This document shows, piece by piece, positions 18,333 through 28,100 of a stretch of 64,000 bases of DNA. Made by a program: the position numbers and the translations under genes. The notes beneath the pieces were generated by a model. It was not told the DNA's origin, did not search any database, and was given only the letters and a program-made list of their open reading frames with translations. Within the stretch, counting starts at the first letter, position 1. Every line of letters starts with the position of its first letter. The DNA is from Schizochytrium sp. CCTCC M209059 (lineage: Eukaryota; Sar; Bigyra; Thraustochytrida; Thraustochytriidae). The stretch is from assembly GCA_000818945.1 (NCBI GenBank), contig KN805465.1, positions 1 to 64,000 on the forward strand, read 5' to 3'.

Positions 18333-20219
18333 ATGGAGGCGGACGAGGCCGGCAAGCGCCGCGTGGAGAAGCTCGCGAGCCACCTGCGCGGCGCGGCGCG
18401 GGAGGAAAGCAGCGCCGCCGCCGGCGTCCAGGTGCACGAGACGGCGGGACTCGTGAACGGCGGGGAGATCCTGGCCGAGTATGATTACATCGTCATCGGC
18501 GCCGGGTCCGCAGGGTGCGTGGTGGCCTCGAGACTGAGCGAAGACCCCAAGGTGTCCGTGCTCCTGCTCGAAGCAGGCGGCAACAACCAGACCTTCGAGG
18601 TGCGCCATCCCATGCTCACATGCCCGACCATGCAGAACTCCAAGTTCGACTGGGCCTTTCGCACAGAGCCCCAAAAGCACCAAGAGGGACGCATCTCGCA
18701 CTGGCCTCGCGGCAAGGGCCTCGGCGGCTCCTCATCCATCAATTACATGGTGTACGTCCGCGGCGACCCGCGCAACTACGACCAGTATGCCAACGAGTTC
18801 GGGTGCGAGGGATGGAGCTACGAGGAGTGCCTGCCCTACTTTAAAAAGAGCGAAAACCTCATCACCAGCAAGGACATGGATCCCACGCACCACGACGAGA
18901 GCCTCCATGGCCGCAAGGGCCCGCTCAAGGTGACGGACATCAACGATCCCATGTGCAAATTCCCCGCAAAGTACACCTCGGAGTGCTTTGTGGCCGCTTG
19001 CAACGAACACGGCATCAGGGGCCCGCATGACTACAACAGCAGGGAGCAAGAGGGCGCGAGCCTTTCCCAGATCTCCGTCTCGGACGGCAAGCGCAATGAC
19101 ACCGCGTCCATGTTCCTCTTTGAAACCGGCGCCCTCGAACGACCCAACCTCACCGTCCTGACCTATGCTCACGTGCAAAAGCTCGTCACCCAGGGCGATC
19201 TCGTCACGGGCGTCATCTACAAGGCCGGAGACCACGACCTCGAGACGCTCAAGACCGATGCCATTCCCTCGCGCTTCGTAGCGGCACGCAAGGAGGTCAT
19301 CGTTTCCGCGGGCTCGGTCAGCACGCCGCAGATCCTCATGCTCAGCGGCATTGGCCCCCGCGAAGAGCTCGAAAAGCACGGCATTCCCTGCGTCGCGGAC
19401 CTACCCGTCGGCCGCAACATGTCCGACCACCTCCTCGTTTTTCTCGAGTACGCCATCAAAGACCACATCCCGTCCTTCTCTGGCTCCCTCATGGACATTG
19501 CCCAGGGCTTCTGGGACTACTACGTCAAGGGCGAGGGCGTCTTCACCATCCCCTTCGTCACCGCCATGGCCTTTTTCCGTTCCGGAATTCGCCCCGAAGA
19601 GGATGGCAACGATTTGCAAATCCACTTCACGCCGTATTGCTCCAACGACAAGGAGCTCACCATGCGCAATTTTGGTCTCGACACGACGCAGCCACGCTAC
19701 GATGATCTCGGTCCTCCGGCGCGCGCCGTCTTCCTCCCGTCGCTCGTCCGGCCCAAGAGCAAGGGCACCGTCACGCTTCGCTCCGCGTGCCCCTTTGATG
19801 CGCCTCGTGTCGACCCCCACTACCTCGAGCACGACGATGACGTCAAGGCCTTGCTCTACTGCTACCGCAAGTGTATCGATCTTGCCGAGCGCTCCGAGGC
19901 CTACAAGGATCACCTCGGTGAGCGCAGCGTCAATCCGTACTCTGAATACCACCCGGACTCGGACGAATACATTATCGAGGAGATCCGCAACGGCGCCTGC
20001 ACCATTTACCACCCGGTCGGCACCTCGACCATGGGTCGTGTGGACGACCCCAACACGGTTGTCGATGCCAAGACGCTCAAGGTCAAGGGCTTTCGCAATT
20101 TGCGCATCGCCGACGCAAGTGTCTATCCCGAGGTTCCTTCGGGCAACACCAACGCTCCCTCCATTTTGGTCGGCGAGCGTGCCGCCGCTATGATCCGCGG
20201 CCAGACTCTCCAGAAATAA
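18333..20219 (+). CDS. GMC oxidoreductase 4 (choline-dehydrogenase-like) with PTS2
   Basis: 628 residues from the ATG at 18333. The frame is open upstream through the gap but only by chance. Residues 10-18 (RVEKLASHL) match the PTS2 consensus fully. FAD motif GAGSAG, signature GKGLGGSSSINYMVYVRGDP (Gly where the others have Cys), catalytic His560 and Asn605. Clade B with copies 5 and 6: shares YDQYANEFGCEGW with copy 6, HGIPCVADLPVG, RPKSKGTVTLRSACPFDAP and a PEVPSGNTNAP end. C-terminus QTLQK, no PTS1. A GAGC array sits about 33-50 bp before the ATG. Convergent with copy 5, with 119 bp between the two stops. Confidence 0.95.
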   Translation: MEADEAGKRRVEKLASHLRGAAREESSAAAGVQVHETAGLVNGGEILAEYDYIVIGAGSAGCVVASRLSEDPKVSVLLLEAGGNNQTFEVRHPMLTCPTMQNSKFDWAFRTEPQKHQEGRISHWPRGKGLGGSSSINYMVYVRGDPRNYDQYANEFGCEGWSYEECLPYFKKSENLITSKDMDPTHHDESLHGRKGPLKVTDINDPMCKFPAKYTSECFVAACNEHGIRGPHDYNSREQEGASLSQISVSDGKRNDTASMFLFETGALERPNLTVLTYAHVQKLVTQGDLVTGVIYKAGDHDLETLKTDAIPSRFVAARKEVIVSAGSVSTPQILMLSGIGPREELEKHGIPCVADLPVGRNMSDHLLVFLEYAIKDHIPSFSGSLMDIAQGFWDYYVKGEGVFTIPFVTAMAFFRSGIRPEEDGNDLQIHFTPYCSNDKELTMRNFGLDTTQPRYDDLGPPARAVFLPSLVRPKSKGTVTLRSACPFDAPRVDPHYLEHDDDVKALLYCYRKCIDLAERSEAYKDHLGERSVNPYSEYHPDSDEYIIEEIRNGACTIYHPVGTSTMGRVDDPNTVVDAKTLKVKGFRNLRIADASVYPEVPSGNTNAPSILVGERAAAMIRGQTLQK

Positions 20220-20338
20220 TCCCAGCCAGCGAAAAGTTACCGTGGCCAGCTGTCTGCGCAGCACGATGTACAGTGCAGATTCGTGTAGCGTAGAGTGTAG
20301 CGCTTGCTATTTCTTTTCATTTTATGTCAAGATATATT

Positions 20339-22138
20339 TTATGCTTGAAACTCCTGTGACGCCGTCGTGCTCTTGATAATCATATCTACCACGCGCTCGC
20401 CAACCATGATGGCAGGAGCGTTGGTGTTGCCTGAAGGAACCTCGGGAAAGACGCTGGCATCCGCCACGCGCAAATTGCGAACTCCCTTTACCTTGAGCGT
20501 CTTGGCATCGACAACCGTGTTCGGATCGTCAATACGACCCATCTTCGCAGTACCAACTGGGTGGTAGATGGTCAGGCTGCAGTTGCGGATCTCTTCCTCA
20601 ATGTATTCGTCCGAGTCTGGGGCGTAGGCCGACTCTTTGTTCACCATCCGCGTCCCAAGATGGTTCTTAAATGCAGCAGAATTCTCCGCCAGCTCAATGC
20701 ACTTGCGGTAGCAGGCGGTCAGCATGCGCAAGTCGTCGTCGTGATCCAGATACTTGGGGTCGATCACGGGGCTGTCAAACGCGCTTGCTGAACGTAGCTT
20801 GACAGACCCCTTGCTGCGAGGACGAATTGCAGTCGGAACAAACATAACTCGCGCTGGCGGGCCCAAATCCTTGTACCGCGGCTGCGTCGTATCGTAGCCG
20901 AGATTGTCCCGCAGGACTTTCTTGTCGTTAAAGGCGTACGGGCAAAAATGAATTTGCGCATCGTTGCCATCCTCTTCAGGACGCACTCCAGAACGAAAAA
21001 ACGCCATTGCAGTCACCAGAGGCGCTGCGAACGTGCCATTGCGCTTCAAGTAATAATCATAAAATCCACGCAAAACCTCGCTTCCAGATCCCGAGAACGA
21101 AGGAATGTGTTTTTCAATGGCGTACTCGATGGGTACGAGAAGGTGGTCGGAGAGATTCTCGCCCACGGGCAGATCGGAGACGCACGCAATCCCGTGCTTT
21201 TCCAGCTCTTCGCGCGGGCCGACACCGCTCAGCATGAGGAGTTGCGGTGTGCCAACTGCCCCCGCTGACAGCACAACTTCATGGCGAGCACCCGCAAAAC
21301 GCGACGGCACAGCATCGGATTTGAGCATCGCAGCGCTGTGCTTGCCCGATTTAAAACGGACGCCGATGGCGACCCCATTCTCAATGACAATCTGCTCAAC
21401 GTGCGCGTGGGTAAGAACCGTAAGGTTGGACCTCTTCATCGCGCCAGTTGCAAAGAGGAACGCCGAGGCAGTGTCGACACGCTTACCATCGCACACTGTC
21501 ACCTGCGCCATACCCGCGCCGTCCTGCTCAGCGCCATTGAAGTCGCGTGGGCCCTGAATGCCGTGCTCCTCACAGGCGGCTACAAAGCATTCTGATGTAT
21601 GCTTTGCAGGAAACTTGTACTTGGGGTCGCCAAGATCTGTAACTTTGAGAGGACCCTCAAACCCGTGAGTTTTCGCATCGTGATAGCTAGAGTCCATCAT
21701 TTTGCTTCTTATCAGGCTCTCGCTTTTCTTGAAAAAGGGAAGCACTTCTTCGTAGCTCCATCCCTCGCAGCCGAATTTGCGAGCCCATTGATCATAGTTG
21801 CGCTTGTCGCCGCGCACGTAAAGCATATAGTTGATCGAGGATGATCCTCCGAGGCACTTTCCACGGTGCCAGAGTGCCACGCGCCCGTTTTGCTGGCTTT
21901 GCGGCTCCGAGCGAAAGGCCCAGTCAAATTTGGAATTCTGAAGTCCCGCAAGCGTCACCAGAGGCTGCCGCACCGCATAGGTTTGATTTGAGCCCCCTGC
22001 TTCGAGCAAGAGTACCGAGACCTCCGGGTTCTCGCTCAGACGGGACGCGGCTACGCATCCCGCCGATCCAGCGCCGATTACAATGTAGTCAAACGTAAGA
22101 TTCGCCTTTGCACTTGCTATTTTGTTCTTTGTTGCCAT
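20339..22138 (-). CDS. GMC oxidoreductase 5 (choline-dehydrogenase-like), lacks PTS2
   Basis: 599 residues, shorter than its five paralogues because the N-terminal extension is missing: only 16 residues (MATKNKIASAKANLTF) precede the FAD strand DYIVIGAGSAG. Clade B. Signature GKCLGGSSSINYMLYVRGDK, C-terminal YHPVGTAKMG and PSGNTNAPAIM with the catalytic His and Asn present. The N-terminus is basic and free of acidic residues, so a different destination such as cytosol or mitochondrion is possible. The C-terminus SQEFQA is not PTS1. It is convergent with copy 4 and divergent from the molybdopterin enzyme gene at 22622. Confidence 0.94.
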   Translation of the reverse strand: MATKNKIASAKANLTFDYIVIGAGSAGCVAASRLSENPEVSVLLLEAGGSNQTYAVRQPLVTLAGLQNSKFDWAFRSEPQSQQNGRVALWHRGKCLGGSSSINYMLYVRGDKRNYDQWARKFGCEGWSYEEVLPFFKKSESLIRSKMMDSSYHDAKTHGFEGPLKVTDLGDPKYKFPAKHTSECFVAACEEHGIQGPRDFNGAEQDGAGMAQVTVCDGKRVDTASAFLFATGAMKRSNLTVLTHAHVEQIVIENGVAIGVRFKSGKHSAAMLKSDAVPSRFAGARHEVVLSAGAVGTPQLLMLSGVGPREELEKHGIACVSDLPVGENLSDHLLVPIEYAIEKHIPSFSGSGSEVLRGFYDYYLKRNGTFAAPLVTAMAFFRSGVRPEEDGNDAQIHFCPYAFNDKKVLRDNLGYDTTQPRYKDLGPPARVMFVPTAIRPRSKGSVKLRSASAFDSPVIDPKYLDHDDDLRMLTACYRKCIELAENSAAFKNHLGTRMVNKESAYAPDSDEYIEEEIRNCSLTIYHPVGTAKMGRIDDPNTVVDAKTLKVKGVRNLRVADASVFPEVPSGNTNAPAIMVGERVVDMIIKSTTASQEFQA

Positions 22139-22621
22139 CGTCCTCGATATAGTGATCTGGGTGGTACTCGATTGTTGGGGGCTAAGTTCAGGTTTTGCTT
22201 TCCTCCGACATTTTCGCTAAATGCTGATCTTGCTATACTCTAGCACAGCTTGAGACGCGGCAACTGCTCTCTCTGCGCATCTGATGGGCGTTTGATGTCC
22301 AAGCCAATCAGTTCTGCGTCCTTTTGATGATGTGACGCGTCGGTTATAAGTGAACATCAACCAGCCGTCCAAGCTGGTGCGCTATGTTGTCCATCAACCA
22401 ACAAGCACGGTCTTGTGTCGTTATGTATGTATAAGAATCGTGGGGATGGGGGTGTCACCTCAAAGAGTAAAGGATTGCGCGCTCAACTCGTGTCGATATG
22501 TAACAAGGAGGGGGTCACCTCAAGAACGAAGGATTGCGCGCTCGATGATGTCGCACACTCTCACAGCGACAGACAAGACGGACGGGATGCTTTGCCAGTC
22601 ACGGATATCAAGCACAGCGCC
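22139..22621. promoter_or_regulatory. Divergent intergenic region GMC 5 / molybdopterin enzyme
   Basis: 480 bp between divergent starts. Contains two copies of a roughly 60-bp repeat (22448-22553) close to the plus-strand gene. Confidence 0.5.
22448..22553. repeat. Tandem pair of about 60-bp repeats upstream of the molybdopterin enzyme gene
   Basis: Copies at about 22448-22495 and 22508-22553 share GTCACCTCAA and GGATTGCGCGCTC in the same order, and both end in GTCG, with small indels between them. Confidence 0.75.
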
Positions 22622-23659
22622 ATGAAGACCGCGGCCAAGGTCGCGGCAGCGTGGGCAGGCAGCTCGCTGGCCATAATTGCAGGCGCTGCCGTAGTGCTTC
22701 TCTACCTGGGCGCGGGCGGACCTGACGCGGACGATGAGGCAAATCTCGATTTGAGCGCGGAGGACGCCAAAAAGGTCCAGGCCCTTGTGGACAAAAAGCT
22801 GCGACTCCGCGAGAGGGCGCGCGAAAGGACGCCAGAGCAGGAAGCGAGAAAACAGCAACGGGCCAATGATCTCGGACTTCCTGCAGGTCAATTGCTCGCG
22901 CGCAAATGGATCATCCTCGACCTTGGCTACAGGCCGACCCAAGTTCAGTACCCAGAGATCGCGGGCGCAGTAGATGAGGCCCGCTGGTCGCTCAAAATTG
23001 CGTTCGACCATGGCGACGAAAACACCAAGGGCAAGTCACTCACATTGACGCTCGCAGACCTCAGGCCTCTCGCGCAGACCTTTGGGGATGTAACATGGAA
23101 CTGCGTCACAGGATGGAGCACCAAAGGACTTTGCTTCAAAGGTGTCCCGATGCAAGAACTCGTCGAGCTTATCCGAGAAAAGGCAACACAAGAGCACGGC
23201 TCCAAAATCTGGCACGAAGACTGGCGCTGGCTGTTTCAGTCGAGTCCTGAAGGCTACACAGTGCCGGCATATCGCGAGGATGTCATGGACGGCGGCTTTC
23301 TCGCCATTGCTGACGGCAATGGCGATCCGCTTTCCATCGAGCATGGTGGAATCCGTTTCGTTTTCCCGACCCTATACGGCTGGAAGAGCTGCAAGTGGGT
23401 CTCTGAACTAGCCTTCTTGCCAAAGTACCGCAAGGGCTGGTGGGAACGCGTCGCATGCCACTCCCGCGGACGTGTCGCTTTCGACGAGCGTTGGGCCAAA
23501 GATGCTGGCGCTTTCTGGACTTTGCTCAGCAGCTGTAACATGTTTTATCTGCGCGTGTTTGGCGACACCTTTGCGCCGGTCATGCAAATATCTGGCCAGT
23601 TACTTGCACGTATAGTCGATTTCCTCAAGGCTTCTCTTCGACTTCACAATGATCAATAG
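22622..23659 (+). CDS. Membrane-anchored molybdopterin-domain oxidoreductase (sulfite-oxidase fold)
   Basis: 345 residues from the ATG at 22622. Residues 7-31 are a single hydrophobic segment (signal anchor), followed by a charged helical linker (about 45-85). The catalytic domain shows the signatures of the oxidoreductase molybdopterin-binding family: WNCVTGWSTKGLCFKGVPMQ, where Cys161 should be the Mo ligand, and FPTLYGWKSCKWVSELAFL near the end, the YGxKSxKW cofactor-binding block. No haem-binding or dimerisation domain is present, so it resembles the MsrP/YedY type more than full sulfite oxidase. The natural substrate is unknown. C-terminus HNDQ, no peroxisomal PTS1. Confidence 0.87.
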   Translation: MKTAAKVAAAWAGSSLAIIAGAAVVLLYLGAGGPDADDEANLDLSAEDAKKVQALVDKKLRLRERARERTPEQEARKQQRANDLGLPAGQLLARKWIILDLGYRPTQVQYPEIAGAVDEARWSLKIAFDHGDENTKGKSLTLTLADLRPLAQTFGDVTWNCVTGWSTKGLCFKGVPMQELVELIREKATQEHGSKIWHEDWRWLFQSSPEGYTVPAYREDVMDGGFLAIADGNGDPLSIEHGGIRFVFPTLYGWKSCKWVSELAFLPKYRKGWWERVACHSRGRVAFDERWAKDAGAFWTLLSSCNMFYLRVFGDTFAPVMQISGQLLARIVDFLKASLRLHNDQ

Positions 23660-24345
23660 ATTCCTTGACGATTTTTTTTTTTATGATCCACCAGCGCCCG
23701 GCACGCTTTTCTAGAGAGGAAAAAGGAAAAAGTCAAAGACGTTGTCTCTTTCGCAGGTCATACGTCAAAGATCGCGTCCGCGAGGCAAGTTGATCTCGCT
23801 TTTCGTTCTTAATCATTCTTCCTCTGCATGAGAATCGATAATCGCCAACGAATAAATTCGCAACCTACCTACGTCCTCGCTCATTGGGCTCGCCCACCCA
23901 GCTTTTCCAGCCTTTGGTACCTTTCACATATGATACTGACGTGAACGCGGTCGCGAACGTGCAGAGAATGTGCGTGCGTCATATGTGGTACACTCTCCGC
24001 TCTTCCCTTGTCGGTGACTCAGCAAACACCTAACACCAAACACCAAACACCAAACACCCCAAATCGCGCGCTTTCCCTGCGACGTGAAGGCCGCGAGACT
24101 CGTTTTGCGGGAGACGGTATAGATAGATAGCTAGCTGGCTGGCGACGCGAGTGCGTACGCGGAGCTCCGTCGCGACGGATCCCTAGGCGCAACTGTACCG
24201 CACGAGAAAAGCACCTCGAGGGCTCGTTCCCTCCCTCCTTGAGCGCAAGCCACGCGCCGTCATCGAAGCCCCCGAGAAAAAGGGGCGCGTGGACACAACA
24301 GCGCACACGCTCAGCACGCACGAAGAATTCACTTTGGAGACGCAC
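23660..24345. other. Intergenic region
   Basis: About 690 bp between tandem genes. Contains a T-run after the upstream stop, a CACCAAA heptamer array (24023-24060) and a GATA/GCTA stretch (24119-24140). No gene seen. A frame from 24289 starts with GTG, not ATG. Confidence 0.45.
24023..24060. repeat. CACCAAA heptanucleotide microsatellite
   Basis: About five copies of ACACCAA/CACCAAA upstream of the phosphatase gene. Confidence 0.8.
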
Positions 24346-25083
24346 ATGTGGAGAAGGATGAAGGCCAGCAACGCGGGCAGCGACGAGCAGTTCGACGATG
24401 AGGCGCGAATGATCTTCGCCGCGCTCAATCTTGATTTAAGCCGGCGGGAAAGGTACAATGCTCTCGACGCTATTTACAAGCACCCTGACACTGGCGCCCA
24501 GGTTTTCGTTGGTAACCGAAATGCGGCATCCTCGAAGGAGATTCTCGACGCGAATGGCATCAAGCGCGTCGTCAATTGCACGGGTGATATGAAAAATTTC
24601 TTTGAAGATGATGATAGCATGCACTATATGCGTTTTCCGATCGCGACCTGGATGCAAACAGTAAAGGAAATCCGTTCCAACGAGGCGTGCTTGGCCTTTG
24701 CTGAGCCCATGCTCGAGTTTGTAGACACTGGTCTGGAACAAGGTGAGTCTGTGCTCATTCACTGTCTCGCTGGTGCGCACAGGGCCGGGACAACGGGCGT
24801 TATCGTCCTAATGCATAAACTCAACGAACCCTATCCAGAAGCCCTTCTCAAAGCGCGGCTCCTGAGGCCCGTCATCAATCCCATCGGGACTCTCAAGCTC
24901 TACGCGGAGCGCTACTCTATTGCTCTCGCGCAAGCGCGAGTCTCGAATGCCGCCTTTCCTTCAACCGCAGATCATGAGGAGGACGAGGACGAGGACGAGG
25001 ACGAGGATGACGAGGATGACGAGGAAAATGTCCAAGACTCCACTGACGACAGCACTACACTTGATGCCGCCATACCTTTCTAA
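24346..25083 (+). CDS. Dual-specificity protein phosphatase with acidic tail
   Basis: 245 residues from the ATG at 24346 (MWRRMKASNAG). The P-loop is VLIHCLAGAHRAGTTG, matching HCx5R with the nucleophilic Cys and the Arg. An upstream block, IKRVVNCTGDMKNFF, is the usual DSP strand-loop, and the YMRFPIATW segment contains hydrophobic core residues. The general-acid Asp is not obvious from the loop before the P-loop. The C-terminal 40 residues are a run of Asp and Glu (EEDEDEDEDEDDEDDEE) then Ser/Thr, probably disordered. The stop lies 48 bp from the stop of the convergent Tudor gene. Confidence 0.88.
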   Translation: MWRRMKASNAGSDEQFDDEARMIFAALNLDLSRRERYNALDAIYKHPDTGAQVFVGNRNAASSKEILDANGIKRVVNCTGDMKNFFEDDDSMHYMRFPIATWMQTVKEIRSNEACLAFAEPMLEFVDTGLEQGESVLIHCLAGAHRAGTTGVIVLMHKLNEPYPEALLKARLLRPVINPIGTLKLYAERYSIALAQARVSNAAFPSTADHEEDEDEDEDEDDEDDEENVQDSTDDSTTLDAAIPF

Positions 25084-25131
25084 CGCTTTTGCTGCGAATA
25101 ATAAGTTTCTCTCTTGTGTAAATTGGCCTGC

Positions 25132-28100
25132 CTATCCTAGTTCTGCGAGAAGCGCTCGGTCAAACTCTTCTTCAAGGGACGCAATCGCTCGTTGTGAGTC
25201 TACACTGTTTTCCGTCTCCGAAGCAGACAAGTGGTACCCGCGCCTGCGCGCGGCGACTCGAGCTACAAGTGCATTTACTGTCGCGGGATCGCCGCCACGC
25301 TGCTTAAAGTCGAGCAGGCGAAGCCTGCCTATAGCCTCTTGCAATTCGCGAATGTAGGCTGCATTGGCATCTTCGCCGCTCCGGCCAGCATTTTCATCAG
25401 GAGCTTGCGCAGCATGCCCAAGCACAAATACACGCCGCGCGACGTACGCAAAAAGCCGATCCTTCGGTCCGAGACCTAGAACATCGGTCCAAAGGCGATC
25501 GATCGGTCCACGAGGGAGCGATGACGATGAACTAAATAGCTCTTTCAGACAGCTTGAAAACCCATCAAACGAAAGGGAGTCTCGTTCACTGAACCAGGAC
25601 TCGACCGTGGCTTCAGCGCCCTTTCGACCGCCTGAAAACAGCGCTGCCTCGATGCTCTTCAGACAGGCGCGACCACTCGCGCCACCGCTAAACACTTCAC
25701 ATTGTAACCTTGATGCGGTCGCTCTTACCTTTTTGGGGGACATTCTCTCAACCAGGTCTTCCAAACGGTCGCGTGCCTCTTCTTGAAGCTGGGGAAGCTC
25801 TCGATCCTCGCGCAATGCATTGACCGCAATTCGTCCGGACCCTCGAGGGACGCCCTGTTGACGCCGCCGCTGCTGTTGCTCTTCCTGTTCCATTGCTTCT
25901 TCGATATCCCCATGCACAAAATCATCGACACCTGGCATCATTGGGGAGCGTACGGGAGAAATAGTTCTGTCATGTGAAGATGTTGCACGTTCATGCAAGT
26001 CAAAGTGCCCAAGCGCCTCGACAGCTCCGTGCACTTTGGCAGCCCAGTCCTTATCAAGCCCTACTTCCGTGACGAGCTCCTGTGCACTTAGACTGGCCAA
26101 GAGACAGCCATCGATGGATCGGGCTCGAAACGCTCGCTGCACCTCTCGCGGCGCTCCAAGGCTTTGAGACAGCCATTCGAGAACATCTGCTACGCACCAC
26201 TCGGGAAGATCCTGAGAGAGCGCTCGCGGATTGCGACGTGATCGTAGAATGTGATAAATCTCGCGCAGTTGATCGAGATGGGCAAGAATTTTGCGCCGAT
26301 GCAGGTTTCCTGTGATGCCCTCTGGGAGCTCTTCTTCCTCGACGATGGCCAAAAGATGCTTACCCGTGAGGGTCTCAAATGCACTTGCAAAAGAAGGCAA
26401 CTCGAGCTTGCGCTGCACCCACTGTCGCACGTCATGCGCATTCCACGTTGAAGGGTCAGTGGGCAAGTCCGCAGCCCTCGAGTAAGCTTCGCACATGGCG
26501 AGACCCCCTCTTTTCTTCCTGCTAAAGTTCTTGTCACTTTGTAGACCCAACCACTTGTCACTTGAGAGTGCATTCACCCACTGCTGGGTTTCAGTGGGAC
26601 TTTGACCATAAAGGCGCTCGCCAGCCTCGTTGACGCGAATATTCGGATCGATACGCATGTCGATTGGCGCCTCGCGCGGTTCCCACAGTCGTGCGCGGGC
26701 GCCTTGGCTCAAAGATGCCACTGTTCCAGCGCCTAAGGTCTCCTCGAAATGGGCGGCGAGCTCCTGAGCCCCGGTGTCCTTGTATCGAGCAACAAACTCT
26801 CGCGCCACGGCCGCTTGCTTCTTCAAGTTTGCCCACTGGTTCTCCTTCTTTTTCTTGGAGCCTGCAACGTCTGCGGACCCCCTTTTCTTCAAAGCAGCAG
26901 TTGCTGCTATTGTCGTAGCAGAGATGGAATCTCTTTCGGAAAAATCAGCTGCGTTCACCTTTTTTTGAGGTATGAGAAATCGCACCAAAGCGGAGCAGCT
27001 GACGGCTTCTTTGCCCATGGAGGCTAAAACCTTGGCCGGGTGTTCTCGCAGGGGAGCAAGAAGGGCAGACCCTGAGAGCAATTTGCGAATTTGCGGTTTG
27101 CCTCGCACGGCCTTCACAAGAACATCTTGTTTTATCTTGCCATCCGTGGGGATCTCCAAAAACGCAAACATTTGCTCGAGTCGCTGGCGCGCGATGCTGA
27201 CTTCACGATCTCTCGCGTCGAGAGACTTCGCAGAAGCAGATGAGGACATGCTACGTCTACTGACACTTGAATGACGATTTTGCGTAAGAGACTGACGCCC
27301 CCTTGCGTGTGGCAAGAGCCAGATTGTCTCTTCGTGTTGCAGGACTTCGGCGCAAAGCATGGCGGACTTGACATGCGGAGGCTCAAGAACTTGTGTCCCG
27401 CCATCTCTTGCTAGTCGCACGCTTCGCCCCCCAAAGTGTTCGCGAATCTCAGGCCCAAGCACAAGTCCAGCTCGTTTCGGAAGATCAGTCCTTAGACTTG
27501 CAATGGTCGCGCAAGGGTCGATGGGCGCAAAAAACTCGCCCAGCGGGGTGTTTACAACAATTCCAAAGTCCGGCATTGCGAATCGCATGAACTCGGATTC
27601 GTCAAGCTCCTGATCACCATCGGCATCGAATTGCGCGATAATAGAATGAGCTGCCTCCAAACTTAGATCATCCCCGCCACTGGCCTCGCAGAAGACGCGA
27701 CATAGCTCGGTCGCGCTCACCTTGCCGGAACCATCGAGATCAAATTTGCGAAACGCCCGAGCGAGGTCAGCGCCCCTTCCAATCAATGCACGGATCTTTC
27801 CTTCCAAAGAATCCGGAGTTGGAGTCTGGAAGAGAAAGTAGTTGCGTAACGCATCGAAGGACACCGTCTTCTCCTTGAAAAATGCATTGTCGACACGGAA
27901 CAAGACGGAGCGCAGCAGACGATCTGGCACACTATTGATGCGCAAGGCCTCTATCCCGCGTCTAAAGCCAGCAAGATCGATGGCATCGTCTCTCCGTTGC
28001 GAGTGTTTTCGAAAGATTCGCAGAACGCGCTCTGGGTCAATACTGCCATCTTTTTGTCGCATTTTACGACTCACAATGCCTCGAAGCATACAGAGAAACA

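Noticed and set aside
24289..24345. Upstream start of the phosphatase at 24289
   Set aside because: The codon there is GTG. The first in-frame ATG is 24346.
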